DNA of 64,000 nt from Hippopus hippopus. Taxonomy: Eukaryota; Mollusca; Bivalvia; Cardiida; Cardiidae. Below the pieces are notes generated by a model that was given only the letters and a program-made list of their open reading frames with translations, did not search any database and was not told where the DNA came from. The stretch lies in contig OX328110.1 in assembly GCA_946811185.2 (NCBI GenBank), positions 9,714,516 through 9,778,515 on the forward strand. Direction: 5' to 3'. The position numbers and the translations under genes are program-made. Positions 24,501 to 39,500 of the stretch are shown in pieces. The first letter of the stretch is position 1. Each line of letters starts with the position of its first letter.

Positions 24501-27500
24501 GACTGAACCAATTTGATTGCATTTGCAGACAATAAACTACAACTGACTGAAATTATTGAGCTTGTCTGTGAAAGGGTGGATAGAAGACATCCTGGAAAAG
24601 GGAAAAATGGTGATTACCTGCACTTTTTTCTTTTCTCACAATGTTTTCATGACCCTTCCCTGTCAAAGTGACAGGATAGAAAGCATTCTGCAAAAGGGAG
24701 AATATGCTGGTTACCAGCATTTTCTCCTTTTCCCACAAATTATTCAAGAGCTTTCCTTGTCAAGTTCCTTAAATATTGAATTGTGAGGTGAAGGGTTAAT
24801 ACACTACCACCTGCAAGCAACTTTTACTATCTAGCAGCATACAATTTTTGAAAACACTGTGGCAAATAGGATTGAATTACTAGCTTTAGCATTTTCTCCA
24901 TATTTTCCTTGATACCCTTCTCCACACAACTGATTGAGTGACATTCTACACCACTTTTAGCAATATTTCAGTCATATCATAGCCACAGCTCCTTATTTAT
25001 GTATGTCATAGGATTCACAAGTACTGGGTTAGGGCTCTGAAATGTCTGCCCAAAGGTGACTGATAAAAAACCAGGTTATTCCGGTGAGGCTTGAACTCTG
25101 GGCCTCTAGGTTATGAGTCCTACACTTTACCATTGAACAGCACTGGACCACTTTCTACCACAGAAGTTCAAATTTTAACAACCCTTAAGAAAAGGCCCTT
25201 TGAAAACATCGTGGGAAGAGGAGAAAATGCTGTTATACTGCAAAATATTGGACAGTGTTAATCCAAAATCAGATAGCACATTCCACATGCAGCATCATTC
25301 TGCATTTTGCAAGTTATCTCTATAATCTTTAACCAGATGACGAAATTTGGACTTTCCAAAATCCAAAGCAAGCTGCAGATGATTGATAAAATAAGGCAAA
25401 AATAAAATGATTGTTACTGACAGGGTAAAAAATGTGGAAAAAGGAGAAAATGCTAAAAAACAACTTTTTCTCCTTTTCAGACAATGTATTCAAAAGCCTT
25501 TTCTCCGAGGTCGTTCAAACACAGGATTGTTTGGTACGGAGAAAAATTTTGTCCTTAGTGAAAGCTTTTTCAATCCACAAATTAAGTGATGCTTAAACAT
25601 TTGTATTTGTGTATCAAAAGGAAAGAAACAAGAGGGCCATGATGGCCCTGTATTGCTCCACTGGCTAATAAGTAAAAACCCTACACAACAAACATCACAA
25701 TACTTGGCCAATTGGTTTCAAAATAGAAGACAATACAAAATTTTTTCTATAAAATCCTACCAGAAAGTTCTAACCCCAGGGCAAAGTCATGTTTGACCAC
25801 AAAGCTACAATTACTTGAATCCTGGTGGAGGTCCACAAGATAAAGCCCTATACCAAATAATACAGGTCTAGAATGTGTGGTTATAAACAGGAAGATTTTC
25901 AAAGTTTCCTCAATAAATGGCCCTGTAAAACATGAGATCCCTGAGACAGGGCTAAATTTAGTAGCCCTAGTTCTTATGGTTAGTAACAAAATTTCTAAAG
26001 TTTTCACTAGTATAAGCCCATGTAAAACTTGTGACCCCTGGGGTAGGATCAAATTTGACCCTAGGGCTATAATTTGGGCACTCTTGGTAGAGGCCCTTTT
26101 GATAAAGCCACATGCAAAATTTGGTAGCCCTAGGCTTTATGGCTAAGTACAGGGGCATTTCTAAAGTTTTCTCTTTATAGGCCCATGTAATACTTGTAAG
26201 CCCTGGGGCAGGGGTCAAATTCGACCCCAGGGCTATAATTTGGGCACTCTTGGTAGAGGCCCACCAGATAAAGCTACATGCAAAATTTGGTAGCCCTAGG
26301 CCTTATAACTAGGTACAGGAAAATTTCTAAAGTTTTCTCTATATAATCCCATGTAAAACTTGTGGGCAGGGTCAATTTTGACCCCGGGGCTATAATTTGA
26401 AGAAACTTGATACAGGTCTACTAGATAAAGCTACATGCCTAATTTGGTAGCCCTAGGCCTTATGATTTCCAATATTTTTAAGTTTTGTTGCCATGGCAAC
26501 CAGAGTTTTTGAAGGAATCAAATTCTTTCAAGGAATTCTGAAGAGGACCATGGCAGGATCATTTTTGTGAAGTTTCATCAAAATCGGATGGGTAGTTTCA
26601 GAGAAGAAGATGTTTGAAATAAAAGTTAATGTACGCGCACACGGACGGACGCACACACGGACGCACACATGACAGACACCGGGCCATGACATAAGCCCGC
26701 TGGCCTTTGGCCAGTGGAGCTAAAAATGAGATAGAAAAAGGAGAAAATGCTGGTTAAACAACAATCCTGAGCTTGCTGAGGTTGAGGGCTTTTGAAAACA
26801 TAATGGGACAAGGAGATAATGCTGGTAACAACAGTCACTCATGAAAATATTAATAATGATGTTCACTCGATGGAAGGAATTTTGATCTTTCACTGAAAGA
26901 AAAACAATTGTTCTACTTATTTCATGCTTCTGACCCCTTTTTTGTTGGGATTTTCTTCAAAATCCAGCGCATTTGTTTTGGGTAATTCCCTGTGGCATGC
27001 CACTTTCAAATAACAAGACATCAAATATTACGTAAAGCAAGAGAAATGCAGAGTGAATGCATGTAAATTACATCATATTTCTGTCTGGTTGAATGGCACA
27101 CACGGTTTACCGAGGTAACTAGTGCGTGGGAACTACTGTTTCTACCTTCAACTGGAGAGTTACGGAAATATTAACTGTAAATTTCACTGGTCGTAACCAT
27201 AAATTATCATACCTTATAATCCACCAATATTTCCCGATACACTACCAAAAAGCATGAAATAAAACATTGTACTCACCAGCCAACATTTAATACTGTACAG
27301 GTTGCTAGTCCCAATATAATAGATAGTCTAAAATTACGTATCTGAAAAGAACAAAGGCATAAAAATCTAACTCTACAATGTAAGTTAGGTTAAACCAGGA
27401 CCTAATGTCAAATTTGGAGCAAATTCTTTTAGATCAGACTTGTTGTCCATTTATGATTTAAGTGCTGCTAAAGAGTTAAGTGCTGTTACATACAGTGTAG

Positions 27501-30500
27501 AAAATGACCACTCTGGACAAATATTGCCAATACAAGGATCATATGAGCTTTGTAACTGCTGCCATTCGGCCTTATCTATTAAGATTATATATTCCATGTT
27601 TAGGTTTAGTGAAAATCGTGCAAATCTGTATTCTAATGCAAGGGTGTAAAACAATGGGGTGGCAAGGCCTATTTATTATGTTTTAGGTGTGAAACAAGTG
27701 CTTGAACTTACTTATTAAATAAAACCTCTCCTAACAGCATATTAAACCCATGACCTATTTATGATAATACACTAGAGTATTATCATTGTTTGTGTCCTGG
27801 CTTTTGGTTAGTTATGAGCCCATGTAGTCAACAAAACCAAAGCACATACTAGACTGTGTGCCACATCACCATTATTTGGGAGAATGATGTCATTGTTGCA
27901 TGAAAAGTCTTTTGAATTTCATGTTTAATAACATCAAGAAACTGCGCCGAAAGTCATTTAAGTTTTTTTTATGTGATAAATAGAATCTCACATTATGTAT
28001 ATGTCATTTTTATCAAACTTGTTGACTGAAATGTATATGACGCCAACCCCCGTCATATTATTGTAGTCGACTTGTTTAATAAAAACTTATAACAAATAAT
28101 TCTAATGTAAAATCTTCAATTGCTTGGTAAAATGCATCATGGAGATGCATTTAAACCCCTTTTCCCAGGGTATGGCTCATTTCTTCTTTTCAAAATGTCT
28201 CTCCAAATATTTCCTCAAGGTATGATTGTGCAATGATTTGATAGGGCTGAAATTATTTTGAGTGATACTGGAATTAATATAGAGACAAGTAAAAAGATAC
28301 CTGATTTTTCAATGGATGTATTTTACTGTACAAAAAAGGCATTACATTCACAACTCCACCTGGAATAAAAAATAATTTTTGATCCACACACATAAAACAT
28401 GTAGATCAAAACATTAAACACTGGTAATAACTGATAAACAAATAAAAAAGTTAACAAACAAGAGGGCCAAGATGGCCCTGTATCGCTCCACTGGCTAATA
28501 AGTAAAAACACTACACAACAAACATCACAATACTTGGCCAATTGGTTTCAAAATAGAAGACAATACAAAATTTTTTCTATAAAATCCTACCAGAAAGTTC
28601 TAACCCCAGGGCAAAGTCATGTTTGACCACAAAGCTACAATTACTTGAATCCTGGTGGAGGTCCACAAGATAAAGCCCCATACCAAATAATACAGGTCTA
28701 GAATGTGTGGTTATAAACAGGAAGATTTTCAAAGTTTCCTCAATAAATGGCCCTGTAAAACATGAAACCCCTGAGACAGGGCTAAATTTAGTAGCCCTAG
28801 ATCTTATGGTAGTAACAAGAAGATTTCTAAAGTGTTCACCATATAAGCCCATGTAAAACTTGTGACCCCTGAGATGGGGCCAAACTTGACCCCAGGGCTA
28901 TAATTTGGGCCCCTCTTATTAGAGGCCCACTAGATAAAGCTACATGCAAAATTTGGTAGCCCTAGGCTTTATGGCTAGGTACGAGAAGATTTTTATAGTT
29001 TTCACTATATAAACCCATGTAAAACTTATGACCCTCGGGGCTGGGCCAAATTTGACCCCACGGCTACAATTTAGGCCCTCTTGGTAGAGGCCCACTAGAC
29101 AAAGCTACATGCAAAATTTGGTAGCCCTAGGCCTTATGGCTAGGTACGACAAGATTTTTTAAAGTTTTCCCTATATAAGCCCACGTAAAACTTGTGACAC
29201 ACACAAACCCCCCCCCCCCTCTTCGGGGCGGGGCCAAACATGACCCCAGGGCTATAATTTGGGCCCTCTTGATACGGGCCCACTAGATAAAGCTACATGC
29301 AAAATTTGGTATCCCTAGCCCTTATGGCTAGGTACAAGAAGATTTTTAAAGTTTTCCGTATAAGCCCATATAAAACTTGTGACCCCTGGATCAAGGCAAA
29401 TTTGAAGAAACTTGGTAGAGGTCTACTAGATAAATCTACCTACCTTTGGTAGCCCTAGGCCTTGTGGTTTCAGACAAGAAGATTTTTAAAGATTTTCAAT
29501 ATTTTTCAGTTTTGTTGCCATGGCAACCAAAGTTTTTGAAGGAATCAAATTCTGTCAGGAAATTCTGAAGAGGACCATGGCAGGATCATTTCTGTGAAGT
29601 TTCATCAAAATTGAATACGTAGTTTCAGAGAAGATCATGTTTGCAATAAAAGTTAACGCACGGACGGACGGACGGACGACGGACATCAGGCTATGACATA
29701 AGCCCGCTGGCCTTTGGCCAGTGGAGCTAAAAACGAAAAGTCTTAACGATGTTCGTGACAGTTTCCATTATCACACTTCGTGTAACTATCATGATCACCT
29801 TTTACTCGAAACGGTAAGCACCTAACACACTTGATCTTACCACACTTGCCAATGTCTACAGAATGGATAAACAAAGAACTAAAACGGGTCGTTTCATGTC
29901 AGCAAAAAGAACTATGTAACTGAATCAAGCCAAATATATGCGAGGCAAGAATCCGAAGGTAACGCTTTCAAAAGATCGGACTGAAATTCAAAGTGAATCA
30001 CCTAACTACGTCACCTAACAAATATGGACACAGATGCCACTACTAGCGCTATATCTGGCAGACACATCGCCAAGCTAAAACATCTTTTCAGATGCAGATG
30101 CTTTCAGTTTGGTCTAGTCCAAAATTATGTCACTTGGTAAAGACTTGCAGAAAACAAGGGGCTGTAACACTTCCTCCTTTACCAGGTTATCTCTTAGCTT
30201 CATGAGTCTGCAGCAGACAACATTAGAAAACATTGATGTCAAAAGGAGAAATTGCTCCTAATGATTGATTTCTCCTTTTCGCACAATGATTTCTGACCCA
30301 TCAAAGAAATGTGATACATGAATATCAAGGTTTGGTTTAGCCTCTGCAAATGCATCAAATTTAGATGAGTCCAAAATTAGTCGTTTGGTTATAGGTTAAA
30401 TGCTAACCTCAGTATTACATTTATATGCTATGGATTGTTTTATTATGACCAACAACCTTGATTCTTATAAACATGGTTATTTTGTTGAAACAATTAAGAT

Positions 30501-33500
30501 AATTTACATCATATAATGTCTTTGTCTTTGACAAACCCTACATTTACTCATTAGTTAGTGCCCCACCCACAAACTTAAAATATATTTTCTTAAAAGATAA
30601 TGCTGGTGATCTTTTTGTTTTAAGCCTGATTCTTTAGTACCTGAATATTATTTATAGAAAAAATAAGAAAAATCTGAATGTTAGAACATTAAAAAAACAA
30701 GAGGGCCATCATGGCCCTGAAGTCGCTCACCTGAGTTTTTTGACCAAACATGACCCATTTTCAATCTCTTTCGAGATATTATGGCAAACATTTATTATGA
30801 CCTAGTTTTTGAACCAAACATGACCCATTTTCAAAACTTGTCAGAGATATCATCAAGACAAACATTCTGACCAACTTTCAAGAGTGTTGGACAAAAAAAT
30901 GTGGCCTCTAGAGTGTACACAAGGTTTTTCTAAGATTTGACTTAGTGACCTAGTTTTTAACCCGACATGACTGTTTTCAAACTCATCCAAGATAATATCA
31001 AGACAAACATTCTGTTCAACTTTCCAGAGTTTTGGACAAAAAATGTGGCCTCTAGAGTGTACACAAGGTTTTTCTTAGATTTGACCTTGTGACCTAGTTT
31101 CTGACCCGACATAAGCCATTTTCAAACTCAACCTAGATATCATCAAGACAAACATTCTGTTCAACTTTCAAGAGTTTTGGACCAGAAATGTGGCCTCTAG
31201 ATGGTAAACAAGGTTTTTCTAAGATTTGACCTAGTGACCTAGTTTATGACCTGACATGATCTGTTTACAAACTTGTCAAAGATATGATAGAGACAAACAT
31301 TTTGACCATTTTTCAGGAGTTTTTGACTGAAAATGTGGCCTCTAGAGTGTACAAAAGGTTTTTCTAAGATTTGACCTAGTGACCTAGTTTTTGACTCGAC
31401 GTGACCCATTTACAAACTTGTCCGAGATATGATAGAGACAAACATTCTGACTATTTTTCAGGAGTTTTGGACTGAAAATGTGGCCTCTAAAGTGTACAAA
31501 AGGTTTTTCTAAGATCCGACCTAGTGACCTAGTTTTTTATGTGACATGACCCATTTTCAAACTCATCCAAGATAATATCAAGACAAACATTCTGATAAAT
31601 TTTCAAGAGTTTTATACCGAAAATGTGGCTTCTAGAGCGTTCACAGGGTTTTTCTAAGATTTGACCTAGTCAACTAGTTTTTAACCCGACATGACCCATT
31701 TTCGAACTTGTCCGAGATATGACAGAGACAAACATTCTGACCATTTTCCGGGAGTATTGGACTGAAAATGTGGCCTCTAGAGTGTACACAAGGTTTTTTG
31801 AAGATTTGACCTAGTGACCTAGTTTTTTACCCGACATGACCCATTTTCGAACTCGTCCGAAATATCTTCAAGACAAACGATCTGACCAAGTTTCATAAGT
31901 ATCGGACAAAAAATGTGGCCTTTAGAGCGTACACAAGGTAAAAGTTGATGACGGACGACGGACACAGTACGATCACAAAAGCTCACCATGAGCACTTCAT
32001 GCTGAGGTGAGCTAATAACTTTAAAAGATACTCTTGTTTTTTTATGGTTTTTTTTGCAAAATAAAGGTGTTTTAGCCATAAGTTAAGGGTTTCTTTACAG
32101 ATTGAAGTATATTCTAAATTTTTTTTTTTTCATTAAATTTAATGTTTCACCTTGATACAATGACATAAAATTTGCTTATAATTGTTGTCATTCTAAAAAA
32201 ATATACATAGACTTAAGTTTTCATAGGTGAAATTTCATCCTGAACTGCAGCAAATGCAGGGTGTACTAAAAGAAATATTCAAAGAATTTTCCCAAAGCTG
32301 GTGACCCCCTTTTTTTTAATCTCCTATTTTTGTAGATCAGATAATATACTATCACCAAACAAAGTTTCATGAAATTCTGCATGTTTTCAAAAAATGGTGA
32401 AACTGTAGCGATCATCTTTAAGATAGAAACTCAAAATACAGGTTTAAATAAAGTTCCTTCTTTCTTTTTCAGTTACATATATGGCAATATCCTGTCTTTT
32501 CAATTTCATTTGGTTTGTCTTTTATATACCTTGCTGGTGGGTGTGATTGTTCAGTGTTTTACCCAGTGCACAGATCATTTATGCTAATTACGCTATTCCA
32601 AGTTCTTAACCAAGTAAGAAAATTTCAGACTTGTCTGCATTGAAAGCATTTCCAGGTGACAAATTAAATGCTTAGGCTGCTATGGGTGACTCAGGGACCT
32701 TTTCCAGACAGTGTAGATCAAGATCAGACTGCACAGAACTTGGATCTACACTGTCTGATAGGGAGATATTCCCCCCCCCCCAACACACACACAAAAATAA
32801 CTTTGAAATAGCTAAATTAGGTTTTTACGACGGGCTTAAAAGTTTCATTTCACTTTTTAGTAGGTTAAGAGTTTAATCAGTTTCAACTGAAAGTATATGT
32901 CTTTGTAGGAAAAGGAGACAACTATGGTTAAAATGTTTTCAGGAGCTGTTATCTTCAAGGGGCTAAAATATTATTTTTTTTCCACTCTTCACTCCACAAA
33001 GCAAACAAATAGAAGGACAGAGGACCTGACAGCTGTGTTTTATATTAGGTTGAAAAATGAATATGTTTTTTAATGAAACTTTGTATGAAGATATTTTTAC
33101 TCACATACCAAGAGCAACAGTTCCCATTAAAAATGGAGCACCAAAGTACTGGAAGTCATTTTTTATCTCTCTGTGGACAGAAGCACCAACATAAAATGTG
33201 ACCACAACCTGGAAAATGGATATACACCATGCTCTGTGAAAAGGGCATTTAATGTATATGCAAAAAGCATCAACCCATATCAGCCTCCACAGGCTGTCCT
33301 TGGTCGAAACTTTTTGTTATTGGTCAATTTTCTGCATGTCAAAGGACCACATGATTCAGTTGGTAATTAGATAAAATGGATTTTATCAATCCATATATAT
33401 GATGACTTACTCGGAACAACAGATCACAGATATGGTAACTCCCTCCTTTTTGCCAGTGTGCGGCAGAAGACAAATTCAGTGAGGCTCAAAAGATAATTTC

Positions 33501-36500
33501 TGTCTTTGACAGGGTAGAAAGTATTGTCAGAAAAGAAGAAAATGCTGGTTACCTTTTCCCACACTGTTTTTAAAAGCTTCTCTCCCTAAGGTCATACAAA
33601 CTCAGGATTGTGAGATATAGGATTAAATTTAAAAAAAAAATAATATGAAGGTTTTTGTTGAAAGAATTATAATAATCAATACACAAACCTGGCATTTATC
33701 AACAGATATTGTCATATACACAGACATTTAGGTAAATGGAGAAACCACTAGTATTATTCTTGATATTAAACTGATAAACTGAATTACAAAAAAATCTTTT
33801 ATTTTAAAGTGACACAACAATGACATGTAACAAGTACATTGTGTGTGTGGTGCTAATGCTCTGCTGCAGTTGCTTTTAGTGCTGATTCAAGCTGAACAAG
33901 AGCCATGTTAACATGGCCATCCCCCACCCAATGCTTGCCCAATAAAAGATGTGTGTATTCTTGTAGGATGGTTTAAAGGCTAAAACGGCTGGATTTAAAA
34001 ATTATTTTCTGGCAATGCTAAATACCAAGTACAATAAAAAAACTTCAACAAGGTACACTTTTATTATATAGCTATCAAGTGTAAACTCATATGAAATCAG
34101 ACAGAAGAAAAAATCTGAAAAAACAACAAAGAGCAATAAATAAAAAATTATGGAAGGTAGAGTTATCATTCTTGTGTACTGCACTCCTCCTAAGAGACAA
34201 CTATCCAGCTGTGAAGTTAATACAGCTCGAGTTATGCTCCAAAGAAAGTTTGAGACTTAAAAATTAACAACGGGACATAACTCCAAAATCATAGTACTGC
34301 ATCTCTTCTCAATAAAATCTGCATACCTCTCCACATTGATATCTTTTATTATTTTTGAGTTTTACTGTGGGTAAAATTTCAGTATGAAAAATTACAAAGG
34401 GCAATAACTCCTAAATTATGGCACTGAAAATTACGGTTCTTGTACACTGCACTTCTCCTCAATGTCACCTGTTAACCTGTGAAGTTTCATGTTTATATCT
34501 CATGTAGTTTTCAAGTTATGCTCTGGACAAAATTAAAGTAAGAAAAATTAACAAAGGTCAATAACTCCTTAACTATGCCACCAAGAGTTATGGTTCCTAC
34601 GCACTGCACTTTTCCTCAATGTGATCTATGCACCTTTGAAGTCTCACATTCACACCTCTAATACTTTTCGAGTTACGCTCCAGAAAAAATTCAAGTAAGA
34701 AAAATATCAAAAGGCAATAACTCCTAAACTATGTGGCTGAATGTTATTGTTCTTGTACTCTGCACTTCTCCTCAATGTCATCTATCAATCTGTGAAGTTT
34801 CATGATCATATCTCATGTAGTTTTCAAGTTATGCTCCGAACAAATATTAATTATGAAAAATTACAAAGGGCAATTACTCCTAAATTATGCAGGCAGGAAT
34901 TATGGTTCTTGTGCACTGCACTTCTCCTCAATGTGATCTATGCACCTGTGAAGTATCATGTTTCCACCTGTAATAGTTTTGGAGTTATGCTCCAGACAAA
35001 TTTTAAGTATGAAAAATAACAAAGGGCAGTAACTCCTAAATTGTGTCACTGGAAGCTATGGTTCTTGTACACTGCACTTTTCCTTAATGTCTTCTATCAA
35101 CCTGTGAAATTTTATGTTCATATCTCATTTAGTTTTCAAGTTTGCTCTAGACAAAATTTACGTAAGAAAAATAACAAAGGGCAATAACTCCAAAATTATG
35201 CAAGCAGGAGTTATGGTTCTTGTGCACTGTACTTCTCCTTGATGAGATCTGTTCCGTGAAGTATCATGTTTATACGTCTTACAGTTTCTGAGTTATGCTC
35301 CAGACAAAAATGTGGGACGGAAGGACGGACAGACAGACGGAAGGACGGACGGCTACTATTACCATATCCCCCGCCGCCTTTTCGGCAGGGGATAAAAAGG
35401 GCATTACTGTGTAAAATATATTTTAATGGTTACTTGCCCCTGTTGCTTGAGTCCCCTTTTGATAGTTTACAACTAGTCTAAGTTTGAAGTAAGTATCTTC
35501 ATTAATGACAGAGATATTATAAAATGTCAAAGTTTTTGCACGATGACACAGGCAATACCTCATTATTTTCTTGTAAACAGCCGAGCTTAAAAAATAGGGT
35601 ATATCATATGAAGCAACTGTTCTAATTCTAAATTCAATTTCATCAGCCAAATTGTAATTACATGTATCTGCAACAGTATTGTTATCTACCTAACATATCT
35701 GAACTGTGTTACATACTTACACCATTGAGAAAGTATAATTATTTTTTCTTATTGATAACAAATGAACTTTGTACTTTACATCAATAAAATATTCTGAATG
35801 ATCACCCGGTCAAAACAAAATGATATGGGATGCTTTTTCATGCTGGCAAATAATGTAGGAACTTTTTTTTACCAAACATCCCAAAAACCTATCTGGGAGC
35901 TTTTGTACATCAGAGCTTTTGTCTGCCTCCCTCACCAGGTGTCTACTGCAGGGGCATGAAAAGTTATATTTCAGTGTCAACTAACCATTAAAAGTAAAAG
36001 GGTCCCATGCAAAATGTAATAAAACAAATACTTACAGTTCCAAGAAGAAGGCTACCCTTGAAAAACGTGAGTATAGAAACAACAGGCTGGATTAAAGGTA
36101 AGGCAAACACAATGGTTAAAGTTAGCACCCAGACAAACACCGGTATGATAAATCTGTAACTAAAGATAGAAGTAGCCTCTATATTGTAAACTGTATTTGC
36201 TGGCAAAGGTGGTATATGATGTGTACATGCAAAACAGCTTTTTAAAAATATTGTACAATGGCATATCAAAGGTACCACTTTTTTTCTTTAACTCTTCACC
36301 ATATGACAAAATTTTAGACTTGTCTAAACTGAAAGCTTTTGTAGATGACAATTTAAATATTGTTCAGCTGATGGAATTTGTCTTTGATAGATTAGAAAAC
36401 ATTATGGAAAAAGGAGAAAATGCTATATACCAGCATTTTCTCCTTTCTCACAATGTTTTGAAACGGCTCCTTTCTCAGGATTGTATAGTAGAGGGTGAAA

Positions 36501-39500
36501 TGAAAGCATAGAAAACCGTGTATCATACATGCTGATCTTTAATATTCATCTAACGCATCCCTGATTTATATATGGCACAAAGCAGAGAACAACAAAATAT
36601 ACCAACCATTTATGGACATACATACTATGAAATATGGCTGAAGGAAACGTTTAGGATAGCACCTGGCAGCCTTATCTTCCACAGAATTTTCCAAGTATTC
36701 AAGGCTTGTTGCTCGTATAAATATAACAATCCTGTATCAGCACTATTTAAGCATATGCTCCTTTTATTTATAATGTTTATCTACAATGTTTTCCATACAA
36801 TAACCCTAAAGAGTGCTGAGTTAATGAACAAGAGGGCCATGATGACCCTTAATTGCTCACCTGAGCCTGTGAACCTTTGACAGAATTTTATAGAGTATGG
36901 TCTATACATATGATAAAGCAAATCTTACCGAAGTTTTTATGCATTATATGTATCATCTTTATTAAACAAGATCACTTATCATATTATGGCATTCTTTTTT
37001 TTTGCATTCTGAGGATTTATACGCGAGGTTGACAGAGTATTGAAAGTGACTGAGTGCACCTGCTTTCCAATGTTGGATTTTTCAATTTCAGTGACATATG
37101 CGAGAAATTGTTGGTTGTGATTGTGTGAAGTACTATTAACTCTCTACCAAACAATCTTGAATTTTGACAACACTGAGAAAGAAAGCTTTAGAAAACACTG
37201 GGGGGTGGTGGATAAGACAAAATGCTGGTAACTAGCATTTTATCCTTGTCCCACAATGTTTTCTACCCAATCAAAGACAAATTGCATCCTTTGTGTCGCT
37301 ATTAGTATGTCGGCTGCAACAGCTTTCATTTTGATAAGTCTAAAATTTTACTGTGTCATAAAGAGTTAAAGTGGTTAGTAAAGCAAGGAATATGACTGGG
37401 TCTATTGGGCCTTATTTAAGACTGAAAAACTGTTGAAAGCCACCACAAGGCAAAGGGTTCAAAGGGATTTTTATAAATTAGGTTGAAATTAATTTGTCAC
37501 TTGGGCTCTCAATATGATGTCCTATACACAGTGCTTGACCGTTCTAAATCAGTCCAATATATGGTATAACTTTGCAGGCCACTTTAGTATCCCATTTTCT
37601 TCAAATTGTTTATACACACATAAACAAAAAATGTTGCAAAATATAGTTACAGTAAAAATACCATTGAGTGTTTGAAGCTCTAGTCTTTGCACTGTCTTTG
37701 TCTTGCCTTGGGTTCTATTTTAAATATGGATGCTTGATCATGTTTCTTATTGATGATTTCTGCCTCCTTTGTAGCTCAGTTCAACCACACCATAAAAAGG
37801 AATGGGTTTGACGTTTTGCACAATAGTGGCATTTTCTCTTTTTTTCCGATTGGAAGTAGCTTGAAACACTTCCAAACATCACACCATATTGCCCTTAAGG
37901 CATCTGCTTCCAAGTGTTTCAAACAAGTGAAAAACAAGTTAGTGAGGCAGAGTAATCTACATTACTGTGGGCACCCACATAACGGGTACCCACAGCAAAC
38001 TTTCAGATGAGTACCTGGGTACAACTATATTCATTTCAGCCCAACAGTAGTCTATTACTGCACAGAATGATTTTCTAATGTTGTATGAAAAGTTACTATT
38101 TTATGATCGGACCAGTATGTTTCAACTGTGCCAGCTACACCAGTAACATTTGATAGTACAATATCTAATGTAGAATTGTTATCAGTTGTCGGTCCATTTT
38201 GAAGCAATTTACATTTCAACATTTCACATATTCTTTTTATGAAGCAAGCATCTCTGCCAAAAACATCGAGATTGAAATCTCCCATAATAATGAATGGTTT
38301 TGATGTATCCAAATGAGGAACAAGCTCTTTATCCAGTATTGCTCTAAAATGGCTATTGGACATGTTTGGGGCTTTATATAAGACAACAAATTGTATTTCA
38401 TTTGATAAAAATGACAGTATAACTTTCATGAATTCAAATTGATAAGAAGAGAATTTTGATTTAGACATCTCTGTACAATCTTCTCGAACATAAAGAACTA
38501 AGCCATGAGGTGGCCGACAAAAGGAATTCCTTGCACTTTGATCATTCCTTATCAGTTTAAATGAGTCAATCCTATAGTTAGTATTATCATCATGAGAATA
38601 CAGTCTACTTTCTGCAATTCCAAAAGCATGAGAAGGCAAAAGACTTGAGTCGTGTTTTATGTCCTCTAAATGCAAATGTAAAGATCTACAATTATTAAAG
38701 GCAAATTTGAAATGTGTATTGGGATCAATAGAGTCAAAAGGAATATAACACAAGTTGAGGGTGGCATTTTTATACAGCCTCTCCATTTCCTTTTCAACTT
38801 TGTCATCAACTTGTAAAGCCTTCTCATTGAAGTTTAATATTTGAAGATTTTTTATAGATCTGACCCTACTCAAGGCAACATAATGAAGATGAGGAACTTT
38901 TCTTGTTTTTCGTTGTGACAAATCTATCACAACCTTTTCTAATATACTTCCCTGAGCTCTGTGTACAGAACGTCCTGCTGAAGGTTGTAAAGGAAATTGT
39001 ATCCTTTGGAATGTTTTCTTGTTATAGATAAAAGATCTTTCTATATCAAATATAGGAATCCAGTTTTCGTCAATATGCTCATGATAAAATGATCGATCTT
39101 TGAACTTTTTATGTGTATCTGTTCCTGCTTTTACATCATCAAATTGTACCCAAATAATACTTGGACGTTTTGTTTCCTTCTGTTTATACTCAGTGTATTT
39201 TACAACACAGGAAGCTCCATTGGCAAGCCCATCTTCAGTGTTTATATTGACAGTAAGATCATATATCATGTCAACAACAACAGTGAGTGAACAGTGAAGA
39301 TTAGCAGTATTGTTTGGATCTGTCGGCAACTTTCTAATTGCTTCACTTTGCTTATCCTTGGACAATTTTGGTGAAATAACACAATCGTGGCATGGAATTA
39401 CAACCTTCTCTCTTTGCATACTGTTTATGATAGAATCATTAAAATGGTGCATGAAATAATTTTCTGCAAACAGGTATGGTGCACTTATCATGTAATTTTT

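Noticed and set aside
34741..35019. 92-residue plus frame with repeated LLLNVIY motif
   Set aside because: The repetition comes from the underlying 145-bp tandem units, not from a protein.
37750..38010. 86-residue plus-strand frame
   Set aside because: No recognisable domain, and it overlaps the probable Helentron 3' non-coding region.
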